Source: Cryoendolithus antarcticus
Lineage: Eukaryota > Ascomycota > Dothideomycetes > Cladosporiales > Cladosporiaceae
Direction of reading: 5' to 3'
Assembly: GCA_002077065.1 (NCBI GenBank)
Contig: NAJO01000014.1
Coordinates: 310,001-374,000 of the forward strand
DNA: 64,000 bases
Below, in pieces: positions 55,343 through 64,000 of the stretch (positions are counted from its first letter, which is position 1; the number at the start of each line of letters is the position of its first letter). Under the pieces are notes generated by a model that searched no databases, was not told the origin of the DNA, and worked only from the letters and a program-made list of their open reading frames with translations. A program made the position numbers and the translations under genes.

Positions 55343-55816
55343 ATGGCGTCCCAACTGATGCCTCTAGAGCTTATCGATCGTTGCATTGGATCCCGGATCC
55401 AGGTCATCATGAAGGGCGATAAGGGTACTTTAGTCCTTCTCAATCTTCAAGATACCCATTCACAATACTGATGGTGAAGCGCAGAGTTCAGCGGTGTTCT
55501 GAGTGGTTTTGATGACTTCGTCAGTTCGTAGCAGCCTCTGGCAACGACGGCGCCAGGAGTCATCACTGACGGGATGGTACAGACATGGTGCTTGAGGACG
55601 TGACAGAGCAGTGAGTGCCCACATGGAGCATTCGATTACGACTACTGACTGAGAGCGTTAGCGATTACGATGGCACGACGACGAAGCTTTCGAAGATCCT
55701 GCTGAACGGCAACAACATCTGCATGGCAAGACATACTCTCAATTCGAACTTCGTATTGTCACGGACTGATTGTGGTATAGCTTGTCCCCGGCGGTCTTGC
55801 CGAAGGCGAGGCATGA
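55343..55816 (+). CDS. LSM5: U6 snRNA-associated Sm-like protein LSm5, five exons with one GC-AG intron
   Basis: Exons 55343..55424, 55485..55523, 55583..55610, 55662..55725 and 55781..55816 (82 aa). The spliced protein reads [59 protein letters not shown] and [17 protein letters not shown], the complete Sm1 and Sm2 fold. LSm5 belongs to the Lsm2-8 ring on U6 RNA and the Lsm1-7 ring in mRNA decay. Introns 1-3 use GT donors. The last has GCAAGA as donor and GTATAG as acceptor; no GT exists nearby, and the join restores the conserved NGNNIxMLVPGG. A five-exon layout in an 82-residue protein is dense. Confidence 0.93.
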
Positions 55817-56427
55817 GACGAGATATGAAGGTCGAACACCAGGATCGATCACGGCCAGAGAATGACTGAGAGTCGAAGCTAGAACGTAGGTTGGAGAGGT
55901 TCAGTCTTGGTGCTGCTCGGGGTCCATGGATCTTACGTCGGCCAACGCGCAGCGACATGCTGCGGAAGATCTCCACCGGACGTGCTGTTCTTGGAAGCTT
56001 GCGTTACGAATTCTTCCGAAGCTCGCATTTTGAGCACAACACGTGATCTCGCTTTCGGAATGGACAAGCGAGATCACGTGCTTGCCTAATTGATGCGAAT
56101 GCGAGATTTCGTAGAAGACCGCCTTTCACGACGCGGAGATGTGACGCAGATTCCAGGCAATCAATGTATGAATGATAATACAGCCCGCAGCACGAGGAAG
56201 GGCATGCGCGCCAAACGCAACAGCTTAAGTACTCCCATCTTTCCACTTAACATCCCTTCTCATCACATCAACACACTTCAATCATCTTCACCTATCACAT
56301 ATCATCAAAGCTGAATCGCAACCCCATTTCATACGAAAGCCAGATCCTCAAGAGCAGCCCTCGACACCCTCCTGATCGAATACTCTCAAAAGCGTCTTCC
56401 ATCCAACACCGATCAAACACCATCACA
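55817..56427. other. Intergenic region with a large inverted repeat
   Basis: Between LSM5 and an NAD(P)-binding protein gene. Includes the 15-bp inverted repeat at 56040-56080, then a C/T-rich leader with CATCACA and CATCAACAC runs before the start codon. Confidence 0.5.
56040..56080. promoter_or_regulatory. Perfect 15-bp inverted repeat with CACGTGA boxes at both ends
   Basis: Arms 56040-56054 (CACGTGATCTCGCTT) and 56066-56080 are exact reverse complements around an 11-nt centre. The outer ends are CACGTGA E-boxes of the bHLH (Cbf1/Pho4/SREBP) type. It lies about 350 nt upstream of the next start codon. It could be a paired binding site or a hairpin. Confidence 0.6.
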
Positions 56428-57263
56428 ATGTCCGCCAAGACCGTCGCCTTCTTCGGCGCAACAGGCGATAGCGCTGGCTTCTGCCTCGCCGCCGCTCTGA
56501 AAGCCGGCTATCACTGCAGCGCCCTCGCACGCACGCCATCGAAGCTCTCAGCATCAATGACAGCCAAAGGCGTCTCCCAAGAGACCCAGGACCGCTACCT
56601 CACGATCACCCAAGGCGACATCCGAAACTCCGAAGCTGTGGAACGGACTCTCGTCATCAATGGCGCTGTGGTCGACACAGTCGTTAGTGGCGTAGGTGCT
56701 ACTGGTATGTCTTCCTCGATCGCTGTTCAGAACTGCTGATCATCCGCTAACGTCCGTCTCCAGCCATCAAATTTGTCTTCAGCCTCTACCCAATGGTCCT
56801 CGCAGACGAGACTATCTGCCGCGACGCCATGACCAACATTCTCGCAGCCCTCAGAGCCGTCACCGCCAGCTCCACAGCGCAGAAACCTCTCCTGATACCC
56901 GTCTCCACGACCGGCATTCCCGCGCCCGGCAAGCCCCGCGACATCCCCTTGCTCTGGATCCCGTTCTACAAGTGGCTACTCCACTCGCCGCACGTGGACA
57001 AAGAGGTCATGGACAGCCTCGTCCGCCAGGAGGTCCGGAAACCCGAGTCCGAGAGGGCTATCAGGGCGAGCGTCACCGTCCGCCCGAGTTTCTTTGCAGG
57101 TAGCACGAAGGGGTGGCAGAGTCTGAGGGTCGGCACGGACGATGAGCCGGCTAGAGGATATTTTACTGAAAGGCAAGATGTTGGGGAATGGATGTTTGAG
57201 AAGCTGATCAAGGGGGAGCCGGAGAGGGAGTGGGTTGATGGGGGTGTGCATTTGACGCATTGA
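56428..57263 (+). CDS. NAD(P)-binding Rossmann-fold protein (NmrA/atypical SDR-like)
   Basis: Exons 56428..56704 and 56764..57263 (258 aa); the 59-nt intron is GTATGT...CTCCAG, phase 1, with a CTAAC branch site. MSAKTVAFFGATGDSAGF is the dinucleotide loop (GATGxxG-like), followed by CSALARTPSKL, which suits NADPH, and LTITQGDIRNSEAV. LLIPVSTTGIPAPGKPRD stands where the catalytic strand would be; no YxxxK is evident. The C-terminus reads ASVTVRPSFF and RQDVGEWMFEKLIKG. Likely a redox enzyme or regulator of the atypical SDR type; no specific reaction can be named. Confidence 0.82.
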
Positions 57264-57616
57264 GGGGTGTAAGACGATCAAGATTAGACCGGAGGCATTG
57301 AGCGTGGGCGTAATATCGTGAGATTAATATAATTTGCGCATGATACTTTCGCCATTTACATGCGTCTGCCGTCTCATCCATGTGATCGTGTGAGTGTCTA
57401 CCATCTCCAGAGACTCGAGCCGTATCCGGCTCTGACATGTGAACACGCACGGACCTGTGAGCTCGCTTTTAGTTTCGCATTCAGTGAGACGCAACATAAG
57501 CAGCCTCCACAAGTTCTGCTCCTTCGCTATCAAACCCGACTCTGCGCCCTCCCGTTGATCTACGTTGACTACTGTAGTCCTATCATATACTTGCGCCCCG
57601 CGCGCCGACCTTCGTA

Positions 57617-58336
57617 ATGCCCGTCCGCGGCACTGCACCCTTTGCGACGTTCCTAATTATTGGCCGTACGTCCCACCAATCCACCATGTCAACACAGCGA
57701 CATCGCTAACAACCACTCTCAGCAACATGCTTCTTCCTCGGCATCCTCTTCGCCCTCTTCCCCTACGACTACCATGTACTCTGGACGTCCCCGATCGCAG
57801 CCCTAGGCGCAGACCCTTCGCTTGACCCTCGGGCGCCTTTCTTCGACCTACAAGAAGCACACCTGAAGTTCCTTCACGCCAGCCCTCCTCTGATTAGTCG
57901 GATATTGCACATCGTGATAGGGACTGGACTACTAGGCTTCCTCATGAAGCTCTACAAGCCAAGCGAGGCGAACATGCTCTTCGACGGCGCCTCCCTCGCC
58001 CTCTACATGTGCGGCATCGCAGTCTACATCGCCAACCTCGTCAAAGGCATGCGCACAGTCACTTCAGGCGCTTACGGAGGCAAAGTCCTACCCAAAGGCG
58101 AGAGCTTTGTGGCCAAGGTCGCGGACGGGGTTGACGCAGATTTTATTGGACGGGAGGACAGCTTGAGGGTACTGGCTGCTAGTGATACTATCCTGGCCCT
58201 TGTGCTCGTCGGCGTGTTGATCCTGCAAGCGGGGCAGTGGTATGCGCAAAGAAAGGAGGCGGAGGAGATTGCAGCTATGGATAAGGCGAGGGAGGAGCGG
58301 AAGGCGGCGGGGAAGGAGGGGAAGAAGACGAAGTAG
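57617..58336 (+). CDS. SHR3: ER chaperone for amino acid permeases (Shr3)
   Basis: Exons 57617..57665 and 57723..58336 (220 aa); the 57-nt intron runs GTACGT...CTCAG with a CTAAC branch site. Four hydrophobic spans appear: FATFLIIG joined to CFFLGILFALFP, ILHIVIGTGLLGFLM, GASLALYMCGIAVYIANLV and AASDTILALVLVGVLILQ. The cytosolic tail is Glu/Lys-rich and ends KKTK, a KKxx ER-retrieval signal. Shr3 is an ER packaging chaperone that keeps amino acid permeases folded for COPII export. Length and motifs fit. Confidence 0.92.
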
Positions 58337-58983
58337 GCCTTGAGGGGAAGTGCGTTGCGACCGAGTAGCCTAGTGTTGGATGTACATGTATAGAATGGGT
58401 AATCTGCCCTGCGCGATTGACCCGAATTGAAACCGAGTCCTTCTCGAGTACTGTATGTCGGATTCTGGTCACAATTCCAATGTCTTAGCACGCCCGCGAC
58501 GAGATCTTGTAGAATTTGCTTCATCGTTCGCAACTATTGGTCCTTTCTCCACTGCGATTCTAGTTGGTAGTCTTCGGAGGATAAGCTATGTCACTGCCAC
58601 ATGGATTGTCGATCAACAGGGCTGAACCACGCTACGACCATGTTCGCAGGGGCCAATGACAGGTGAGCCGCAACCTCAATATTGCAGGACAGGGATAGAG
58701 GTGGTCGTCGGCGCGGCATGGATGCTCTCCTCATTACTAATTCCTCCTTGACTGATCTCTTCCCTTGCGCTCCGGCTGTCATGCCAGACGAAGCCCCAAC
58801 CATCATCCCGAGTATTCCGGTCTCGAGTCAACAGCCTTTTGTGATCGCCAACCCACGGTTTCGGGAACCTGTAGGGCTGAAACCATAGTCACATTCCGAG
58901 GCATTGATAGTTCTAGACAGAGCGACCGAGGCTTGTCAGATAAGAGGACAGTGGTATAGTCTTTCGCGCCAGGCGAGCGCCTG
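58337..58983. other. Intergenic region
   Basis: Promoter region of the kinase gene and 3' flank of SHR3. Short ORFs show no coding character. Confidence 0.5.
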
Positions 58984-61829
58984 ATGCCGCCGGCAAGAAC
59001 GCCAGCAGAGTACGCCCTGCAGGAGCACAAAACCAAGGTATGTCTCCTTACGCTCTTCAAGACATAGCCCAATGCTAATCAGTCCAGCTCGCTACATCCT
59101 ACCAATCCCTCCTCTCTGACTTCTCCTCCCTCGACCTCACAACAGTAGGAAATTACTCGCTCGGCCGCCTGATTGGGAAGGGAAGCTTCGGCCGCGTCTA
59201 CCTCGCCTCGCATAAACTCACGAATGGCTCTAAAGTCGTTCTCAAGAGCGCGAAGAAGGATGATGCAAATTTGGCTCGCGAGATCCACCATCATCGGCAG
59301 TTCTTGCACCCTCACATCGCGCGACTGTATGAGGTGATAGTCACTGAGACGCTGGTATGGCTAGTGCTGGAGTGGTGTCCGGGGGATGAGCTGTACAATC
59401 ACTTGCTAGAGCATGGGCGGATGGAAGCGGCGAAGGTGCAGAGGATCTTCACGCAACTCGTTGGGGCTGTGACTTATGTGCATGCGAAGGCGTGTGTGCA
59501 CCGGGATCTGAAGCTGGAGAATATCTTGCTGGATAAGAATGGTAATGTCAAGCTGGTCGACTTTGGGTTCACGAGGGAGTACCAGGGGTCTACGAGCTAT
59601 CTGCAAACATGGTGTGGGACTGTGTGTTACTCGGCGCCAGAGATGTTGAGGGGTGAGAAGTATGCTGGGGAGAAGGTGGATGTGTGGAGTCTTGGGATTA
59701 TCCTGTATGCGCTGATCTGTGGGGAGCTGCCATTCGATGAGGAGGACGAGAGCGAGACAAAGAGGAGAATTTTGGCGGAGGAGCCGGTGTATCCCGATTA
59801 CATGCCCGAGGCAGCGAGGGACTTGATCAAGAAGCTGTTATCGAAGCGGCCGATTCTGAGACCTTCATTGGGTGACATACTGAAGGACCCTTGGCTTGCG
59901 GATCATTCCCCACAGCAACACGAGATCCTCAAGTTGCAGCAGCCGGCTCCGTTCAGTACGCAACTTGAGAAGGATACTCTGCAGCGGATGCGAAGTGCTG
60001 GAGTGGACATCGATACAGTCATCGAGAATGTGCTGTCGCAAAGATGTGATGCATTGGCAGGCTGGTGGGCTCTCTTGATTGAGAAGGAGCAGCGAAAGGA
60101 GCGACGGAAGGAACGAAAACGAAAGGATCGCGAGGCTGAAACTAAGTCATTACGCCGGCTGAGTGCGGCAAGTAGCAGACTACTGGCGCAGAGCGCACTG
60201 CTGGGTGAGATCCATGAAGGTGACGAGATCGCTCTCGGCGCGTCTCCGCAGGCTAGGGGCCGGCGGATGTCGCGTCGTAATGGCAGTCTACATCGCCATA
60301 GCCAGTTGCTGGAGCTTCCCAAGGTGCCTGAATTGAAGGCGTCTTCATCCGAAGCAGAGCAAGACAATAGGCTGCCACTTCCCAAGCTACTGCCAGACGA
60401 CAGAGACCCGAGTCGAAGTCGAAGTCGACCCGCACCTCCACCAAAAGATCCGAACACCCCAGCTGTACGACGACCACGGACTGTCAGTCGAAGTAGCACA
60501 AGCATGCTGCGGAATGTCACGGTCAATCCCGACCTTTTGAGTCCGTCTTACATTCCTCCACCACAACGGAAGAAGAACTTCTACCAGCAGCCTCTCAAGC
60601 AACAACTACAGATGTTCAAGCACTGGTTCAAAGAGGGTGCTAAGCGCACGAAGTCACCCAACAGCCAGGGCAGTGACAAGTCTAAAGGCCGTGATAGTCC
60701 TGAGATCCAGATGAACGGTGTTCACGTAGCTGAGCAAGGCAGTCTCGCCCGAAAAGACATCACCCGCAGCGCCACGACCCTCACTATTCCGAGGAAGGCT
60801 ATCGGCGACAAGGGTCGTCCAGAGCTCCTTCAACGACAAACACTTCCCGCCAGACCAAGACTGAACACGGATGCCTCAGCCGAGAGTCGGAACAGCATCA
60901 TCCGCAAACGGCAGTCCCTGAGTCCTCACACTTTGACGCCTCATTCGTCCTACCGTCGCTCGTCAGTCGGCCTGCGTGGCCGCAAATCGACGTCCTCTTC
61001 CGTCTCGTCGATCCGCAGCGCGTACCCTTCAGCACCAGCTCATGGCCACAGCCTGTCCAAAGCTTCATCAACATCCAGCAACTCCGTCGCCTCGCCCTCG
61101 GGTCTCTCGGCGACATCTGCTTCGCGCATGGCGCGCTCCCCTCACAGCTCAGTGAAAGTCCTCCCGGCAACTCCAACGTCCACAGTCTTTCCATCCGGCA
61201 TCCGAGTCTCCCGTCGACCTCCGCCTTCCGCATTAGGCACACTGCAGGGCTTTCCTCAAGCAGCAAGCGCACTTGGAGGTGGCGGCTTCGGGCCGAGCTC
61301 GCCTGGGCTGCCGATATTCGCCAGAAGAAAGCGGTCGGTGTTCAAGGGACCCATGGCGGGTAGCTCTGCTTCACCAAGCGGTTTCGGCAGAGTGCCCATG
61401 GGCGCGTCGTCGAGATCTGGTAGCGTGCCTGGCCGGCGAAGCGGAGAGATGATTGGTGGGATCCAGGAGGAAGAAGAGGACGAGGATGATGAGTTCGACA
61501 CTGGAGGAGGCATGCTCAACGCTGCGACTCTTGACGAAGACGACGAGGACGATGGGGACGAGAAGTGGGAAGAGATGGATCAATTTGGTCCTGAGCTCGG
61601 CAGTCCAGGCATGGGAAGTCCGGGTCTCGGTAGTCCGGGTCTCCTCAGCGAAGAAGCCGGCAGCCCGATCAGTTCTCCTGAAGAGGACACGCTGGTCGAG
61701 CCGGATCTCAACGGCAGGAAGAGCGCGGCTAGTGCGCATAGCATACCGCTTACTGCAGAGGCTTTGGCGAAGAAAGATGCTGCGGATATGGACGATGCTG
61801 CGCACAGAGTAGCGGTGCCGCTGACATGA
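58984..61829 (+). CDS. CAMK-group Ser/Thr protein kinase (Kin4/Ypl150w-like) with long tail
   Basis: Exons 58984..59037 (MPPARTPAEYALQEHKTK) and 59088..61829 (931 aa); the 50-nt intron is GTATGT...GTCCAG with a CTAAT branch site. The kinase domain (about residues 40-300) has GKGSFGRVYLA, the ATP Lys in KVVLKSAKK, the catalytic HRDLKLENILL, DFGFTREY, the P+1 region CGTVCYSAPEM and DVWSLGIILYALICGELPF. The tail of about 600 residues is basic and Ser-rich, with HWFKEGAKRTKS and many possible phosphosites, and ends acidic after a GSPGMGSPGLGSPGLLS tandem repeat. The activation loop recalls yeast Ypl150w and Kin4; assignment to one is uncertain. Confidence 0.88.
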
Positions 61830-62093
61830 AAATGATAGATTGGAGGAGGGATGGGTGCTTCTGGTTTGTGGCGTTCGAGCGAGTGAGCGACTTCGCGATA
61901 CACATTGGGCTTCGGATTGAAGGGTATGTAGTAGTATTGTATGATCACGAGAGATTGCTTGTGACACACGCGCTACGTTGCTGATTGCCACTCCCTCTGA
62001 GACTGTCTATTCCTCTGATGCACAGCAGCTGATGTCCTCCCTCACCGACACTTCACATCACTCTCAATACTGCTCACTTCCAACCATCATCAG

Positions 62094-63589
62094 TCACGCT
62101 TCGCGATCTTTGCACCACTTCTCCACCTCCCCTTCCAGCTTCACTCGCTGCTCCATCACATTCCCCATCAGCTCAATCACCTTCGTTCCCGCCCCATCTC
62201 TACCCTCTTCCCCCATATCCTTCCACACCTCACTCATCAAATCCATGACAGCGAAGAGCTGATTGGGCAGCCACGTCACAATCGGGCTGCCTCCGGTTGC
62301 AACCGCATACTTCGTCTGCCGCAGAATGTATTCTCTGCTGAAGAGCCAGTGGCGCCAGCGGAACGATCTAACACGATCCAGAAGTCTCAGATAAAGCACA
62401 GTAGTCTCTGCATCTTTCTGACAAGTTGCTCGCACGCCCAGCTCCTCAGCTTGCTGACGTACGTAAGCGAGGAACTCGCGATGAGGTTTCGGACGATAGC
62501 TGCGGAAGTCCCGCAAGATAGCCGTGAGGGGATTCTCCGGCATGGGAATTTGCAGCAGGGAGTCAAGAAGTGGGATCATCGAGTCGTTCGCGCCGGATTC
62601 GCCGCGGAAGAACATTGGTTCGTCGTTGCTCTCGCCCTCATAGACGACGCCTTTGGGAAACATGGACTGGTTCGTGATGCCGAAGATGAAGGTGCGGTAG
62701 GAGGTGTAGTCCTTGGGTTTGGAGTGGCCCCACATCCTTTCCATTGAGGATTCGATGGCTGACATGGCGTCAAGAAGCGTATTAAGAGGCGAAGTTAGGT
62801 CCGACGGCGCTAGGCCAGAGGCGATGGCGTCGAGCAGGTCGATCGAGCCACGGACTAGGGCTGGAGAGCCAGAAGAGACCATGTCGATGTGAGTTGCTAT
62901 GAAGCCGTGTTCGGAGGAGGTGGGATCGAGACCGTGTTCGAACGCACGGATGAGCCGAAGGTTGGCATAAGCAGTGGAGTCGTGCGCGGTTGCGGCTTCG
63001 TAGCGGTAGTTGTAGAGGCAGTAAGCAGCTGCATAGGCCATGAAGGGGTGGATATCGAGGCTGCTCTACGTCAGTGGTGTGATTGTTAATAACGATACGA
63101 GCATGCGTACAGCTTAGCGGTCTTCACCAATGGTCCAGCGATCTCACGAGGCAGGAACTGTCTGCCGAGACCAAGGCCTTGCTCGCCTTTGCAACGGCGC
63201 TCCCAGCACGGCTCCAGCAGATACGCGGAAGCCAGGAAGCTATAATCACGGAAGACTGAAGTGATAGCAACAAGATCCGGCTTGCCATCAGGCGCAACGA
63301 GGTTGTCCACTTCAGGCGTAAGGTCCGGCAGCACGTTGCCCAGATCGACTGTCGGACCTAGCTGGAATGATGCGAGCAGGCCTGGACCAGACAGCGTGGA
63401 GATTGACATGCGCTCGACGAGTTGCTGTACTGGAGAGAAGGCCTTGGGTAGGTCAACTTCCGGGTCCTGCAGAGGCAGGAAGCCTCGATGGGTGTTGACG
63501 GTGAAGGGGTCCAACGAATGTGGGAGGCCATGAGGGTCATCTCTGATATGTTTGAGCGCGTCACTCGTATATTTGTCTGTGCAAGTCAT
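62094..63589 (-). CDS. BNA2: Indoleamine 2,3-dioxygenase
   Basis: Exons 63589..63111 and 63060..62094 (481 aa); the 50-nt intron is GTACGC...GAGCAG, phase 2. It opens tryptophan to N-formylkynurenine with heme and O2, the first step of the kynurenine-NAD route. Visible family motifs are HRGFLPLQDPEVDLP, LPREIAGPLVKTAKL joined to LDIHPFMAYAA, FFRGESGANDSMIPLLD and RSYRPKPHREFLAYV. The probable heme-binding His lies in FRWRHWLFSREYIL, and ATGGSPIVTWLPNQL matches the GTGG loop. I start at the ATG at 63589 because similarity begins there, though the frame stays open upstream. Fungi may carry several IDOs; calling this the Bna2 orthologue is provisional. Confidence 0.9.
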
Positions 63590-63725
63590 CCTTGTAGCGG
63601 ACAAGAGTAGGTAAGGAACGAGCAGACCAATTGACTTGACAAGGTCACGTGAGGTGGTCCGATGAGGTCGAGGTCGACGAAGGGAAACAAGAGAGAATCT
63701 GGAAAATTCGTGGAGATATACTCTG

Positions 63726-63748
63726 TGGCCGGAATTGTATTCCGGCCA
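63726..63748. promoter_or_regulatory. Inverted repeat TGGCCGGAAT-N3-ATTCCGGCCA
   Basis: Ten-base perfect arms around TGT, about 140-160 nt upstream of the IDO start codon. The half-sites can be read as CGG-N9-CCG, a zinc-cluster-type layout. A second copy lies 64 nt further upstream. Confidence 0.6.
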
Positions 63749-63790
63749 ACATGAGACAGTTCTATCTTGAGGATTCGAATGCCATTTGTC

Positions 63791-63811
63791 TGGCCGGAAG
63801 GGTTCCGGCCA
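63791..63811. promoter_or_regulatory. Inverted repeat TGGCCGGAA-N3-TTCCGGCCA
   Basis: Nine-base perfect arms around GGG. Same outer sequence as the copy at 63726-63748 but a shorter centre (CGG-N7-CCG). Upstream of the IDO gene. Confidence 0.6.
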
Positions 63812-64000
63812 CAGGCGCGCGAACACACATCTGTTTCGAGATAGACGCGAGTGGGTAGGCATGAGAGTAGGACGATTATCGCTACCAGTGACAACCATCG
63901 CATCCTCGTCTTTAGATGCTGCTTCACTGCTCAACGCGGTCGGGCAAGGAGACGTTGCAATGTTCATACCCAGACGTCGACCCGCCAAGCTTGACTGCCA

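Larger units (their letters stand above)
63590..64000. other. Upstream region of the IDO gene, to window end
   Basis: Contains two related inverted repeats (63726-63748 and 63791-63811). Short frames on both strands here do not look like protein. Confidence 0.5.

Noticed and set aside
59903..60526. 207-codon minus-strand ORF
   Set aside because: Antisense to the kinase tail; low-complexity Ser/Arg/Leu composition with no domain.
63590..63988. Upstream in-frame extension of the IDO protein
   Set aside because: The extra residues lack IDO similarity and the stretch contains the paired inverted repeats, so it reads as promoter.

Overview
The window looks like nuclear DNA of a filamentous ascomycete (Pezizomycotina). 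I lean towards Dothideomycetes, but with low certainty. The signs are compact genes on both strands, short introns (about 48-96 nt, mostly GTRNGY...YAG with internal CTRAY branch sites), GC-rich coding sequence, and a fungal housekeeping set: Shr3, Pup3, Ade8-type GART, mitochondrial MetRS, mitoribosomal mL59 and an SOD-like mitoribosomal protein, eL38, LSm5 and GH47 mannosidase. I rebuilt splice structures by hand from frame and splice sites; where a junction is uncertain I say so.

Layout. 0-8 kb: 3' end of an unknown gene, a UBX-domain protein, a secreted M20 peptidase, a cysteine-rich CC-domain protein with a decayed second repeat, an MDR oxidoreductase and a small membrane protein. 8.4-19.7 kb: a likely catabolic gene cluster with an extradiol (VOC) dioxygenase, an FAH-family hydrolase, a C2H2 plus Zn2Cys6 regulator, a PRISE-type SDR, an FAD aromatic hydroxylase and a P450. 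20-42 kb: mostly housekeeping genes (GART, vacuolar amino acid transporter, mL59, Pup3, GH47 mannosidase, small membrane protein, MetRS, MBL-fold hydrolase, coiled-coil protein, NTF2-like protein, eL38, cysteine-rich membrane protein, SOD-like mitoribosomal protein, Ser-rich protein). 42.9-50.2 kb: four divergent RING-finger genes in a loose cluster, with a GPI-type SGNH esterase inserted among them. 50.9-64 kb: a very long exonuclease-containing ORF, LSm5, an NAD(P)-binding protein, Shr3, a CAMK-like kinase and indoleamine 2,3-dioxygenase.

How the genes may work together. The 8.4-19.7 kb block holds a ring hydroxylase, an extradiol ring-cleaving enzyme with an intact 2-His-1-Glu triad, an FAH-type hydrolase/isomerase, accessory oxidoreductases and its own regulator. 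That is what a meta-cleavage route for an aromatic compound would need, and such routes are unusual in fungi. Three of the four RING genes share a near-palindromic element about 100-115 nt upstream of the start codon. The IDO gene has two matching inverted repeats upstream. I saw no tRNA, rRNA, CRISPR array or intact transposon.
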